Shown here piece by piece: positions 31,806 to 45,500 of a stretch of DNA of 64,000 bases. Every line of letters begins with the position of its first letter. The stretch's first letter is position 1. The stretch lies in the NCBI GenBank assembly GCA_038496675.1, contig CM076651.1:20239465-20303464 (forward strand), given 5' to 3'. Both the position numbers and the translations under genes were made by a program. The DNA comes from Rachycentron canadum (taxonomy: Eukaryota; Chordata; Actinopteri; Carangiformes; Rachycentridae). The notes under the pieces were generated by a model, which was not told the origin of the DNA, did no database searches, and worked only from the letters and a program-made list of their open reading frames with translations.

Positions 31806-34800
31806 GTGAGTGACAGCGCCTGTTTCTCTCTTGTCTTGCAAAATGCAACTGATGCTTGTGGAACATACATATACACACCTGTGTTTTAAAAAAGTGTATA
31901 TTTCAGATGAAGGTTCAGACCAGGAGTCAGCTCTTCTTCCTGATTTGGGGTGGTTAGAAGAACTGTCTGAGTAGGTATTTTTCTGTGAATCACATGTCTT
32001 TGATACATTAAAATTACCCCCCCCCACCGCATAACTATGGTATACTTTTTGGTATGTACAAAATTCATAGTCAAACTTTATATTAGTATGTATTAGTATT
32101 AGTATGCAAGTTCTTGTAAATATCACTGTGCATCTGTCCTAAGAGAGGATGATGGTGATGGTGACCTTGTGGCTGTGGCTGATTATGGTAAGAGGAGGAC
32201 TTATGCCGAGACAGCACGGATGTTCAAGCTGAGACGAAACCTGGACCAGCTGGACTGCTTTCACCGACAGAAGGAGCATGACGTGCTGAAAGCCAGGTCT
32301 GGACATGGCAAACAACAGACTTCTAGAGCCACAGTAGCTGCTTAGCTCAGATAGACTTCACTATAGTCTGCACACGTAATGGAAAACTTTACATTTATTT
32401 TGTAGTAAGAATATCAAAAGTCACAAGTGTCTTTATATCACAGGTTGTTGCATTGCCAAGAAAAAGTGTCCCGTTGTTTTCAGTTTCTGGAAGTATCTTT
32501 CTTTCAGTGTTATTCCACTCTCCCAGGTCTTTCTTCTCTTGCCCTCCACATACAGAGCCAATCATTTCTGTACCAATTGATTCAGCAATTTGCAGGAAAT
32601 CATTTCAGCTGAAGCGAGAACATTTCCCATAATGTCCTCTCTCCCCACTTTTCTTCCCTCTTTTTATTTGTCTGCAATGCGAGCCATTAAGCACCCGATG
32701 AACTGTGATGCAGCCCCCAGCAAAAACGGCTGTCATTTTCCTTTTAGCACAAGGCATCAAAGGTCAGTGTGGAGCTGTACTGCTCTGATCAAACATGAGT
32801 TTAATGAAACTTAAGCACACCTGGCTTTTAACCAATCTGCAGTTTTTATTGTGCCATGTGCTATGATTTAGCACATGGTCATTCACAGATTGTCGTGTTG
32901 CACACCATTGGACTGCAAAGAGAACACTGGGTAATTCAAAGCTGCCGAGGTGTGTGTCCACACTCAGCCTTTTAATATCGTCATTCGCCATTGTCTCAGC
33001 TGACAGAATTACTTACATACTTTTGTTTCAGTGGCCACAAGGAAATCCACTGGCCTGTAGCCTCAGGCCACAGTGCAGTTTAACAGGCTTGAAAACAAAT
33101 CTGGAGCATTTCAGTGTATCCGTTCTCTGACTTTTTTTTCTTTTTCCAGAGAAGAGCTGAAACTCTGTCGTCAGAATATTACAAGTTTGTTGGAGCAGAG
33201 GGATAATTTAGAGAAACAGATAGAGGAACAGAAAGTGAGGGACAGCAGGTGAGTTCAAAACTGACAAACACTGACTGGTCTCTATTTCACATTCATATAT
33301 CAGATCTTAGTCTGTTTGTCTATTTTATTCTGCAGTGTGGCAGTGTTTCGTTTACGAGCCCAGCATAACCATCTGTGTCAAAAGCTACAGAGTGAAGAGG
33401 AGCTGGATGGTCACATCAACACTGAGCTGAAGCAGCTAGAGTGAGGAATTGAATGGTTTGATATTAAGGCCTTGTTCTGACAGGCATTAGTACTGCAATA
33501 AAATCATAGCACCCCCATTTACTTCTGCATTAACACAGTGACGCAGCAAAGGCAGAGGGCTTGGGAATGAAAAAAAAAAACATGTTAGCCTGACAAAAAT
33601 GATCAGTTTGACTCAGGTTTTTGCCACATTACAATGCAATGTCATCCAGCAATGCACTTTGTTTTAATGGCATGCTAACTTTTCAAAATAGTTTTCGTTT
33701 ATAAGCTGAATTGAGAAAATACCAAGACAGTGAGTGTAATAATTTGATTTGCAAAAAAAAAATAAAAAATTGTCTTTTTATATTTGGCTTTTCCAAAAAT
33801 CAGTTATTTGTGTATTTGGCAATTTATCTTAATATGTAAAATCTGTAAGGAATCCAGTCTCATTCAGCTTTGAATTAACTGTGAAAGGGAAATTAATATA
33901 TATGTCTTTGAATGGTCTGACAGCTGTTTCAACAACAATCATCCAATAAGGTTTAAATGTTTACCTCTTATACCAACTGATACAGCTGAAAAACAGTGCA
34001 AAATTAAACAAGTATTGGGCTTCAAAACCCTAGGTTTCTTGCCTCTTATGGTGACTTCTCAAGTACATTATATACTGTCGTATCAGTCATCTTTACCTTC
34101 TTGTACTGTCAACATCCATCTCATTCTATTTCTTGGCTCCTCAGACTGGAGCTGAGTGAGGTGGAGGTGGAGCTTGGCAGGTACTCCTCGCTCCGGCAGG
34201 AGGTGCAGGAGGAGGAGCGGGTCTTCCAGGTCCATAAGGCCCAGAAGGCAGCAACAAGGCTGCAGCAGGAGAGACAAGCTGGCCAGAACCTAGAGCTCAA
34301 GATGAAGCATCTCAGAGAGTATGGAAAATGACCATCTTCTTCAAGTATTGCTTTTTTGTACATAGAAAACTGAGCATTGATCTCAGTACAGGGACAAGCT
34401 AGTTAAAGATAGCATATCTAATTTAAGTGAAATAGCACTTACAATGTAGACAGCGAATGATTATTACTTATTGTGTATTTTTTTCCTGGGAAATTAGTTT
34501 TTTTTTAATCTAAGTCTGTATGGTCTGTATGGAGAATCAGCTATGTGAATTGTGAACAGCCATGTAAAGAGTGATATGCAAATAAGTGTCTATGTTTTGT
34601 ATTCTGGTAGTAAACAGGCAGCTGCACTGAAAAAAGAGGAGAGTGAATGTCAGAAGAGAACAGCAGAGCACCAGGCAAGCCGCAAGATAGCTGCCAAGTA
34701 CTTGAAAGAGACCATTAAAAGGTAATGAACTTTTAAGCCAATAAACAGCTCTCAGAGTAGAACAAGAATATGAAGAATCTCAGAGGACCCACTGGGGAAT

Positions 34801-37800
34801 TGATACATACTATTAATCTATCACTTATACTGGTAAAATGTGTTACAAGCAGCGCTGACAAAATGCATAAAAGAGCTCAAATTCTTACAGCAATGGTCTA
34901 GCCAATACTGAACAGATTAGGCATGTGTTGGGATTCAAGTTACTCATGATACTTTCCAATATTTACTAACTATATCAAATCATTCATACGCATGAACATT
35001 TGGAAACCCAATAAGGTCACCAAAAAGTTAAAAAATGATGTTAAATTATGTAAAAATCGAAGTTGCTCTTTGTCCGTTCACTTAGATAGAGTGACTGGTG
35101 GAAGGTTTTTATAAATGCCTATATGTATTAATATAAAATCATCACAACCATGAGATTCTCACCTTCTGTTCAGTCATAATGCGTATTATCCACTGTCATC
35201 AGAAGGGAATAGAATAGAGCATTACTTTGAGTTATGTTAATTAATCTCAGTATTATTACAACAAGCAACAAGCAGGAACAGCATTCTTGTTTTTCTTTCA
35301 TAGTGTGTTAGACCATTGACAGTGTCTGTGACCATCCCTGTTTCATTCAGGTTGCATCAGCAAGAGGCTGAGAATGAGCAACAGAACAGGGAGTTACTGG
35401 AAAAGAGGATACGAGCTGTCAAGTCACTGAAATCTAACATTGCAGCCACACAAGTAAGACACAGCAGCTCAACATACTAATTCTGTACAATAATGCTTGT
35501 TGTTTTACCTCTGTGTATTATTAATGGCTTCTATATGAATAGTACAATATAAGATCATGTTTAAGTGCAAACATGAGTAGCCTTTTAAGAACAAACCATA
35601 AATAGCCATGCATTATATACTCAAAATGCTTTAAAGACCTCGTGATACAGCTTATTTAATGTTTGCTCAGACATACTTAAGGCAATGTAAGTACATTATG
35701 AGTGAATAATGCACACCACTAAACATATATTTAAATGCATGTATAAAACTGAAATTTTCTATTGTTTGTCTGAAGATTATCCTAGTCTTGTAGAAATCTG
35801 GCAAAGCACATTTCAAACTGTACCATCAGTAGAATTTAATACTTCCTGTTGTAGCACTTTGTAAACATATAGGCCTAATAATCAATTAGCTGATATAATG
35901 ATCAGAGCTAATATACTATAAGTACAGATACTGTCATAAGCTATGTGTGTTCTAATTTATTGGGTGCTGTTAAGCTAACATGTTTTAGGAAGCCCTGCAT
36001 GGATCATAACAAAAGTGCATCTAAACTGAAGATTTAGATTGTACAATTCTTTTAATTTGAATTAACCCATTTTTTTCCCCATGACACCTACCAGGCTCTC
36101 TAATTTAATACAGTATGAACAACAGTGTTTTTGATAGGAGATGTGGCAGATGTGGAAAGTGGCAATTCTGTGTTTAAACCCTACTATATACCATTTGATC
36201 AACTTTATTAAACAAACTCACAATTAACAACAATTGCTTGCGAACATGCGGATGAATCCGGATTTTCTGATTCCAACCACCACCAAACTCTCTTAGAGGA
36301 TCGACATGACGCAGGGTTTTATTGGGGTAAATTCACTTTTAGACTGTGTATGCTGTTGTTGACGGTGCATAGTCATTCTGATTATCATTGCGCTTATTGC
36401 TGTATTTAAAAGGATAACATTCAACAGGTACATTTGGTATTTTACGAGAAAGTATTTTTGTTCCATCAAATTCCTGAAGTTCAGATGATCAAATTTACAC
36501 ATAAGGCTGTAGGAAGTCAGATACTGCATCATTAATCTGGTGTTGTTTCTTTAGGAGAGTTTACGGGTCCAACAAAGCAGAGCCAAAGCAAATGCCCAGA
36601 AGAAAGAACAGCAACAGAGACAACTGAGAGAATCCCTGCAGGCCCAAGGCATCAACAGTATCAAGCATATGTACCAACAGAAACAACTAGAGAAGATAAA
36701 ACGAAAACAAGAGTGCGTCCTCTCTTCTCCTCTTCTGTTTGCTCCTTTCCTTTCCTCTCCTCTCCTCTCCCACATGTATGTCCTCCACTCCCACTCCATG
36801 CAGCAGTGTGTGGGTGTTTTCTCTCACAGTGTGCTGAGGAATATATGACCCCATTTCGGCATAACGCAGTACTGTTGACTTGCACTTCTCAGGGAATTCG
36901 AAGAGAGGCGGAAGTCAAAGAAGGTGACGATTGTGGCAAAAATCCTTCAGGAGGAACAGCTTGTGAAGAGCAGAAAAGTACACCAGGCGAAGTTGCCTAA
37001 ACGCTCAACCACTTACAAGTTCCCATCTCTGGGGATGGCAAGAGAGAAACTCCTGTGCTACGTGGTTCCCAGCCCCCCACCAGCCACAGAGGAGAGAGCC
37101 ACAACTGTGGGTGGTTCTTTATGTCTGAGATGCCATTTATGAAGTAATAGTGTAAAGAGATCAAGTGCACTCTGAGAAGTCATGACCCAATGTGTTTGTG
37201 CGTTTCTGCTGCAGTTAAGAGAGTTCAGTGACATAAGCAGCTCATCGTCCGCTTCCTCTGATGGTGAGGACCCGGAGGGAACCATGCAGCACGAAGTGGA
37301 CCACGAGAGCCTCGTTGACAGCTTGGCTGAGCCTGAGTTCTCTGGGCTGTGGGACCAGAACTACAAGGTGCACTACAATAACAACCACTGCCAAACACAA
37401 GCAAATCCCTACAAGCTGCTAAAAATAAACAGTCATAAATCATGTCTCATTCATAGCAGGCATATCATTTTGCTACAGATGTGCTTATTGCATATTTTTG
37501 AGCAGATGAATTTCCCAACTAAAGCATGACCTATAAGTCATGCAACTGAAATCCAGCATTTCCTTATTTTTGAAATAGCAACAACCAAGCTGATCCAACT
37601 ATTCACTGATTTAATCAGCTTGTGTGAAAATTAGGGTTTAAGGTTGGATGGCTAGGGATATGGATAAAACACATTTTCAGTTCCCGGTAGCTGCACCTCC
37701 AGCTTGTTAGTGTGTTCCAATAAACACAACTGTCAGAGATTACATATGGGAAGCAGGTGACGAATTATGTTATTGTTCCTGTGCTAGAGACTACTAGTCG

Positions 37801-39445
37801 GTTGGGGCTCCTGCATTTGGGGGTTGTGGGTTGTATCATAGACCTCCACATCTTCACACTGAAGCTCATTGCTGGCACATGGAAAGAGACACGGCAATGT
37901 GTGTCACAAAGGTAGCACAGGTCTGTCGAAACCCTGCCAGGCCACAGTGAAGAGGGCATCAGGATGACGAGAGTGACCCAAGTGTTTGGGCTTGTACTGT
38001 TTATGGATTTTCTATTTTCCAACTTTATTTGAATAAAAAAAAATGAGAGACTTTGCATTTAAAAATATTCTAAATAAATAAATGTTCTAATTTGAGAATT
38101 TTGTCCAATTTTGTCCATTTAACATTTTTAGGTTTTGGATGGTTGTCTGGACTAAAAAAGAAATTTGCAAATTTTCATATGAAATACATCAGAGTTGGAT
38201 TAGCACCAGTGCCTTGCTCAAGTGCTGCTCCATGGTAGTTTTTGATAGAGGCAGGAGGGTCTGTAGCTCACTGCCATGGAGGTGAGTTGGCTTTCTGTCT
38301 CATCCAGCCCCCTTCGCACTTGAAATGTGGGACGACAGGCATCACTTCCCATTGTGCTGGTGCCTTTGAGGCCTGAGAGCGAGCGTGGCGTTACAGCTCA
38401 GAGCTCAGAGCTCGGCACAAGTGACAAGTCGAGTGGAAGTGATCACTCCTCCGAACATACAGATCAGACTGATGCTCTCATAAAAGGCTACTTCTCAACA
38501 CACTAATGGCTAGTGCAATAGATGAGCACAGTAATGTATCAAATCTAATGAGGTGATTCATTCACTTTAAGCACTTAACAATACAGAAAAAATAGAGCAT
38601 GATGAAATGACAAAACCATAACAAGTAAAACAGGCAATCTCACATGTAGATTTAAAATTTTTAAACCTCAGTTTTTCAGTTTGGTACATAATATTACACG
38701 GTATTATTTTCCATCTTTTCACACTTATTGATGTGAGGTATATTAATGTTTTCTTTCAGTTAGACAGAGACTATTACATAAATACTTTTCATCTTCAACA
38801 TTTCTCTGTGTGGCCATGAATTTAAAATTTGTGTTATGTTACAGTTTCATGATAGTGATTGTTGCGGTTGTTTCTCTTTGTGGTTACAGATGCTCCTGAA
38901 TGATAAGACCTCACTGGTGCAGACCCAAGTAAAGCAGGAAGAACCTGCAGTGGCCAGTGGGAAGCTCATCATGCCTGTTAAAAAAGTTCATGGAAAAGAG
39001 TGGAGAGGGTCTCCATTCATAAGTAAACCAGAAGTTGTCCTTTTCAAGGTACTACACTTATGGATTTGCAAAAACACCACTTTATCAAGATTTTATCACA
39101 TATTACTTGTCTAATTTTAAAGCTATGAAAGTTTTATTAACAATAGAGTTTTAATTTTTCAGCTTTTGTTAATGGATTTAAAGGTACAGAAGAATTTTGA
39201 ATGTTTTGAATGGTCTTTTCTAGGACTTTGAGGTGGGGAAGCTGTATAAGAAGAAAATCGTCCTGACTAACACCAGCTACACCACGAACCACTGCAAACT
39301 TCTCGGGGTCTCTGCTCAGCTGAAGGATTTTATCTCTGTAACGTAAGATTTTTTACATTGTTATCGTCTCTAGACAGTTTGCCAAAAAAGAGATTAGGTA
39401 GCTGCTCTGGTATAATGCAAGGGGACATGAAATCAAGGCAAACTT

Positions 39446-39507
<62 letters not shown>

Positions 39508-42500
39508 CACACACACATATATATACACATATATGTATGTATGTATATGTAAACTACACTAATATATAGTGATTGCGCTGATCAGATAATCACCACACCA
39601 AAGCATGTGAGAAACAGTATGTTGAGGTATTTTGGGTTCTGCACCATAGATAGTAATTACAACAAAGATCAGACTTTTTTCTGAGTTTGCAAAGAGCAAC
39701 AACAAAAATAACTCACCTGCTATCTTGCCATACGTCAAATTAATTTGAAAAAAAAGTTTTAATTTTATTTAATTGCAACTTGACGTTTTAGAAATGTGAC
39801 AGCCCTATTGAATGCACAGTGGTTAAATTGATATATTCATTTTCTAACTGTAAGAATACAAAAAGGTGCTTTGCCCAAAACTGTCCATTAAAAGTGTCTA
39901 CAGCCTTCATCGAATATCCTATCAGGGTTGATTATTCATATTGCATAATCCAGCAACTCCACTGTGGGTCTTTACATCACACTAGGACAGATCAATGTGT
40001 GGGCAAACAAATACAGAATCAGTCTCACCAGAACCAAACTGAACCCTGTCTGATGTTCATCTTACAGATACATAAGAGACTCAAATCCAGATGAAATAGT
40101 AAATTAAAGCAACACCATTACATAATTGTTCAGTGGCAATCTTTCAGGGTTATCCTCTAGGTTAGGGTATTGTAGTATTTTGATGATCTAATCTAGGTAT
40201 TAAAACTTAAGTTTAAGGACATTGTTCTTCTATGACAAGAGCTACACATGTTTATAGTAAAAAAAATTAAAGCTCAGATGAATCCACTAATGGTTGAACT
40301 GCTATTATCACGTGGAAACATCTGCTCATGTATCAACACTTTGGAATTGAATACAACCTCTTCTTGTCATTTTAAAAGACAGTGGAGTGGACATGAAAGC
40401 AAAGCTTGTCCTCCCACATATGGACACCAGCTTAGATCACCACGCTCACAGCTCCTGTTATGAGACTCAGCTCTGTGAGTCAGTCTGCGTCTCTGCTATC
40501 TCCTCTCTCTCCCAGGCTGCCAGCAGCCTACAGGCCGAGCAGAGATGCATTGTTCTCCAGGTCACTCACTGTGTATCACTTTCCCATCAGCTCCCCCATG
40601 ACTTGATGTGGTTTCTTCATCTTTCTTCTTTCTGCCTGACTGAGTGAAGAGTCTCGCAGGGTCAGTTGGAAACTACTGATGCTGTTCTCAGGCCTTCACG
40701 CTGGACCACTTGTCTGAACATATCACCTTCTAGTCCTCTGTTCTTAACTCACATGCAGCAACCACGCACTGTCTTACCAAATGGGTAAATGCACACATAC
40801 TGTATATGGTACATTATAGCCACTCATTCTCTTGCGTCTCCCTGCCATGTCATTGATATATAGTACAATCATTTACTCCTCAGGTTCATCCTACTGATAC
40901 ATTTCCTTTTTAGGTACACATCTTTTAGTGTTTGAAACATAATTTTAAATCAGAATGATGTTGTTTTATTCTCTATCCTAAATTAATTAGTACAAAAAAA
41001 GTAAAAACTTATTTCTTCCATCATAGCAGAGCTTATCTGGTTTCTTGCTGCATTAGTTTGTTGTTATTCACTGTCATAAATTTACAGAGAATATTTACAG
41101 TGTGTCTTTAAAAAGTAAAAAAAAAAAATCAATTTCTTACCAATTAAAAGATAAATTCATAAGCTATAAAACACCTTTACTCAATTCAGTACAGTAACTT
41201 TAGTAGTGAGTTTTGCTGATGGCTGATGGATGGATTTACATGGTCTGGTATGACCAGTATCTTATGGTGGTGAATCATTATCAGCCATCATGATATTACT
41301 TGTGCCTGTAGATGGCTGTTTCCTGAAACATTACTTTTTGTAACTCTGCAGCTCATAAAATTTGTTATGTGAAGAATGTTGAAAATCTGAACACAGCCAA
41401 TTATTGTAGTGACTTGCAAATCTAAAACAAGAACAGACCAACAGGAAGCCATAGACAAGTTTGTTATTTCCTGCTTGTGGTATCATTTCACTCACTCTAA
41501 ATCAGGTCATCTTATGAGAATATCTTTAAAGCATCTGACACAAGAAAGTGAAGGGAAATTCAATGTGTTATTTTCCTGTAGGTCTGTACAACTTTAGTGG
41601 CCAAATGTAACATTATTGCCATTGTCCGATAATCAGAAAGACAGCAGAAACTGTCAGACTGGTTTAATTTTTCCCAATCCACTGGGTCCATCCAATAATC
41701 TAGGTCTAGGTTCGCTGTGTATATGTACGGTATATTTCACTGATAATGACATGACAAAAATTTTACACATCCAACCACTGGAGCTGTAACCACCACCATA
41801 ACTGCTTGCCAAAAATGTGTCGGAATGATATAATCTGGTGTAAGGAAATGTGAAATTTTAAAACTGAATTATGCCTTCACATGTTGACAAATTCACCTGT
41901 CTCTGCCATTTTACCTTTCACACAGCCTCTTGTTACTATTCAGTGCCTGCTGTGTGTAAAACCCGCTGGTTATTCACACATTAAAACCTACAACATTGAG
42001 ATCAGTCGTGACAACTCCAAAGCCTTCGTGGCTCACCCAGCTAAACATCAAACACAGCAGGAGAGAGAAACGTGAACCAAAAACACACAGGGCTTTTTCA
42101 CACCAGCCCATAGTTCCCTGTACGCCCCCTGAATTTCTAAAAATGGCTTCCCATGCCTCTACCCCCCGCCCCCCGTGTAGGTGCATTTGTGCCAGAATGG
42201 GCTCTGCTGTATCTATTCACCACTGGGACAAAAACCACAACAGCCCAGGCTTGCCAGACTTGGTGAAAAGCCATTGTATAGAGGCTGTGTTTTAGCAATT
42301 AGTGCAATTAGTGTCACTTCCTCCCAAGTATTGGAAATGACTGGCTGAGAGGAAGACACCCCTCTGTGATCTGCATGTTCCAGAGATGAGTGGTGAGATA
42401 AAGCCTGAAACTGTAGTAGAAAGAGTGGTACTCTCCAAATTTTGAGGGTGCAATCACACCTTCAATTTGTTTAATTTGGTCCAAATCATGTAATGATAAG

Positions 42501-45500
42501 ACAGTGTTTCAGTCTGCATCCTGTCTGTGGAAGTTGATTCATGACACACCTGTGGAAGCATACAAAATCCAAAGAGACATTCAAGTCCAGCTGGAATTAA
42601 ATTGGATACATGTAGAGTGCTGAGCTATAAATTGACTTTTCTGCTTTGCACTAGCAAAAATTAAATTGGATGATCATTGTCACGTATAGAGGTCTTCGTG
42701 AGTCCAAACTTCTTCAACTCCATGCAAAACCGACTTAAAACAGAAGACTAGCAGCAGCATGATGCTACACCAAGAGCAGGTCAGAAAGAGTAGCATTGGG
42801 CTACCTGTCAGTTTTCCTGCTCTTGACAGTTCAGACAATGATTATGATGCAGCAGCATGCTATAGCCATGCTAGCGGCTCTGGGGGGGCTGCACTCAGGC
42901 TTATATGCTCACAAATACAAAGTAAACTCAGCATTAGCTATGTTTGCCGTCCTAGCTTAGTGTGTTAGCACATTAATACTTATTTAGTATCACTAAACAG
43001 ACAGTATATCTAAACTAAAATTTGTTTATTATATTTATTAAACTGCAATAGCAAATACATTTTTCCAGGCATAATCCCTGGATGGATTATGTATGAATGA
43101 AGTGCTACGTTTATTAACAACAGAGTCGGCTGTAGGTGGTTAAGGTGGACTGCTGTGACACTAGAGATGGGAGTTACATCTCCCAAGCACATTAGTTAAA
43201 GGACAGGGAAGTTTTTCTGTTTTAAACCAGACCACAATCTTTCCTGAACCTCAAACAAGCAGGTGTGTCTAACCATAAAAAAGTGATTAATGCTCGATGG
43301 ATATTGTCCCACAAGAACAAATAGTTTGGCAGAAAGGTTATCTGCTGACATTTTATAGATACATTCAGTATGTCAGAAACTAGTCAAATATATTAATTAA
43401 CAACATTTTGAAAGTCAAAACTGTATTAAATGAATTTCTAGGAGAAATGGTTGCTAAGGGTAATGGTAAATTATGTAACAATTTGTTTGAACTGTTTGAA
43501 CTCATCATGGCTGTGGATCAAAACTCAGGGGAACTCCAAGAACATGAATACCTGTACCTGTACCAATTTCACATTAGTATACATTTGTTGAGACAAAAAC
43601 AGAAAAGGACAAATGTTTCAGGGCTGGATCACATTTTGAGAGCGAGCACTCACAGAACATTTACTGTAATCCCACAAAAGCAAATAAATCTCCAGATATA
43701 AGTAGAAGCTTCCGGTGCTCGCTGGATTCAGCACTGCATATGTTCAGTTTTGCAGTCTGCATGTGTTGCATATAAACTTCCAATGAATTTAATTTGGAGG
43801 CCAAGTTTCATCTTGTTTGACCCTTTATGCGTCAAAGGGGTCTAGCAGCCTTTTGATTTGACTTTGTGACTGTAAAATAAAACCTTGACAGCCATATATC
43901 AGGTTGTGTCTCGTTGAAACAAGCCAAATAAAAATACTTGGTCCTTTTCATATTCTCAAGTGCATGAAATCTGTCAAAGAAAATTTACTTTAGTGTCTGA
44001 CATGAGAAATTCATGCTGCACTTAACTGAGCATGTATTATTCATCTTCTCTGGTAGTCTGTCTAATACTCCATAAAAAAATGTAATGCTATATGAGCATC
44101 CATCATTGCATTTGGGCTTTATAGCCTATGGGAGGCCCAAGTCTACTCCTAATCAAAACAATCCACGTATAATAGTTTCAGTGTGGTTTTTGGTGAATTG
44201 AATATCATCATTCTCTCTTGCCCAAACAACCAAACAAATGGTTTGGATAAGTTAACTTAAAAAAGCTGCCCTGAGAAATGTTTTAGTCATAGCTTTCAAA
44301 CTGTTCTTTAACTGAAATTTGCAATACGTTGTAGCCACCACAAGAGTTCACTTTAGTGAATTTTTTGAATTTCTAATATTATACTACACATTGTCAGAGT
44401 TTTGATGCTTCACTGTAGACTATGTGTTTTAGTTCTGTTGAACTGAATAATGAACTGTGAATGCTTATTGATTTTCCATAGTGAAAGCCATTGGGGAGCA
44501 ACCAGAATGTATGATGGAACACAAGGCACAGTCAGTAATACTGTACAGCCACAGCTTCATCACTTCAGTGTACTGCAATGGATATACTGTACAGTATGGC
44601 CTCATTTGCAGGATTTTATATAGGGCTCTAGCAGGCTTTTTCAAACCCTGCCTCACATGCATTTAATCCCATGTGAACTGTTCTATTTTTCTTCACATCT
44701 TTTAATACCACCTGTATTGAAGCTAGGAAAGAAGAACGGCGCCAAGGAAGGAAATTAGCCAAAAAAAAAAAAAAAAAAAAGTACAATATGACATTCAGAA
44801 TTACCATCAGACTTACTCAACCAGGTGGAATCCTTTCACATACTTCCAGGTCACAGTGGTGAGCTGGACGCCAGCTTCAGCCAGCCTGGTCCAAGTTCTT
44901 CACTCGACAGCTGGACCAGCAACTTCAAACAGCTGGCTCAAACCAACCTAATGCTCCACTGCTCCAGTGCTGATAACAAAATGCACAGATTGTTAATTAT
45001 CTGGTAGTTTTACTGTTGATCAATGTAAAATGTAATGTAAAATTTTTTATTGGTTATCAATATTAAGGACATTCAAACAATGAAGTGTCTTGCATTCATC
45101 AAGAGGTCAGTGCCTTTCAAAAAAAGAAAATATAAATTTTAAAAATCCTTGACATTGTAATCATCTCACAGGACTTTTCAATATCTACTTATCTATCTTC
45201 AATATCAATTTCAAGCGTTTAGTAAATTTTTGCTACAGAATCTAGCCCATAATGTCCACTGGACACAGCTAAGTTATGTTGTCTATCGTATCTCTGTTGT
45301 GTCTCTGTTGCAGCGGTAACCTGTTCTTAAGCAGCCACATTTCCAATATTGTCTCGAGTCGCTTCTGTGTTTTACAGGTGCATTTCATTTTTGATTGATG
45401 TAGTAACAGATGCTTTATGTCTGTACTTTAATTGGTAAGAAATCAAACAAAAAATGTTACTTTTATCTTTTTTTTTGAAAGGAGAAAATTGTTATTGGAA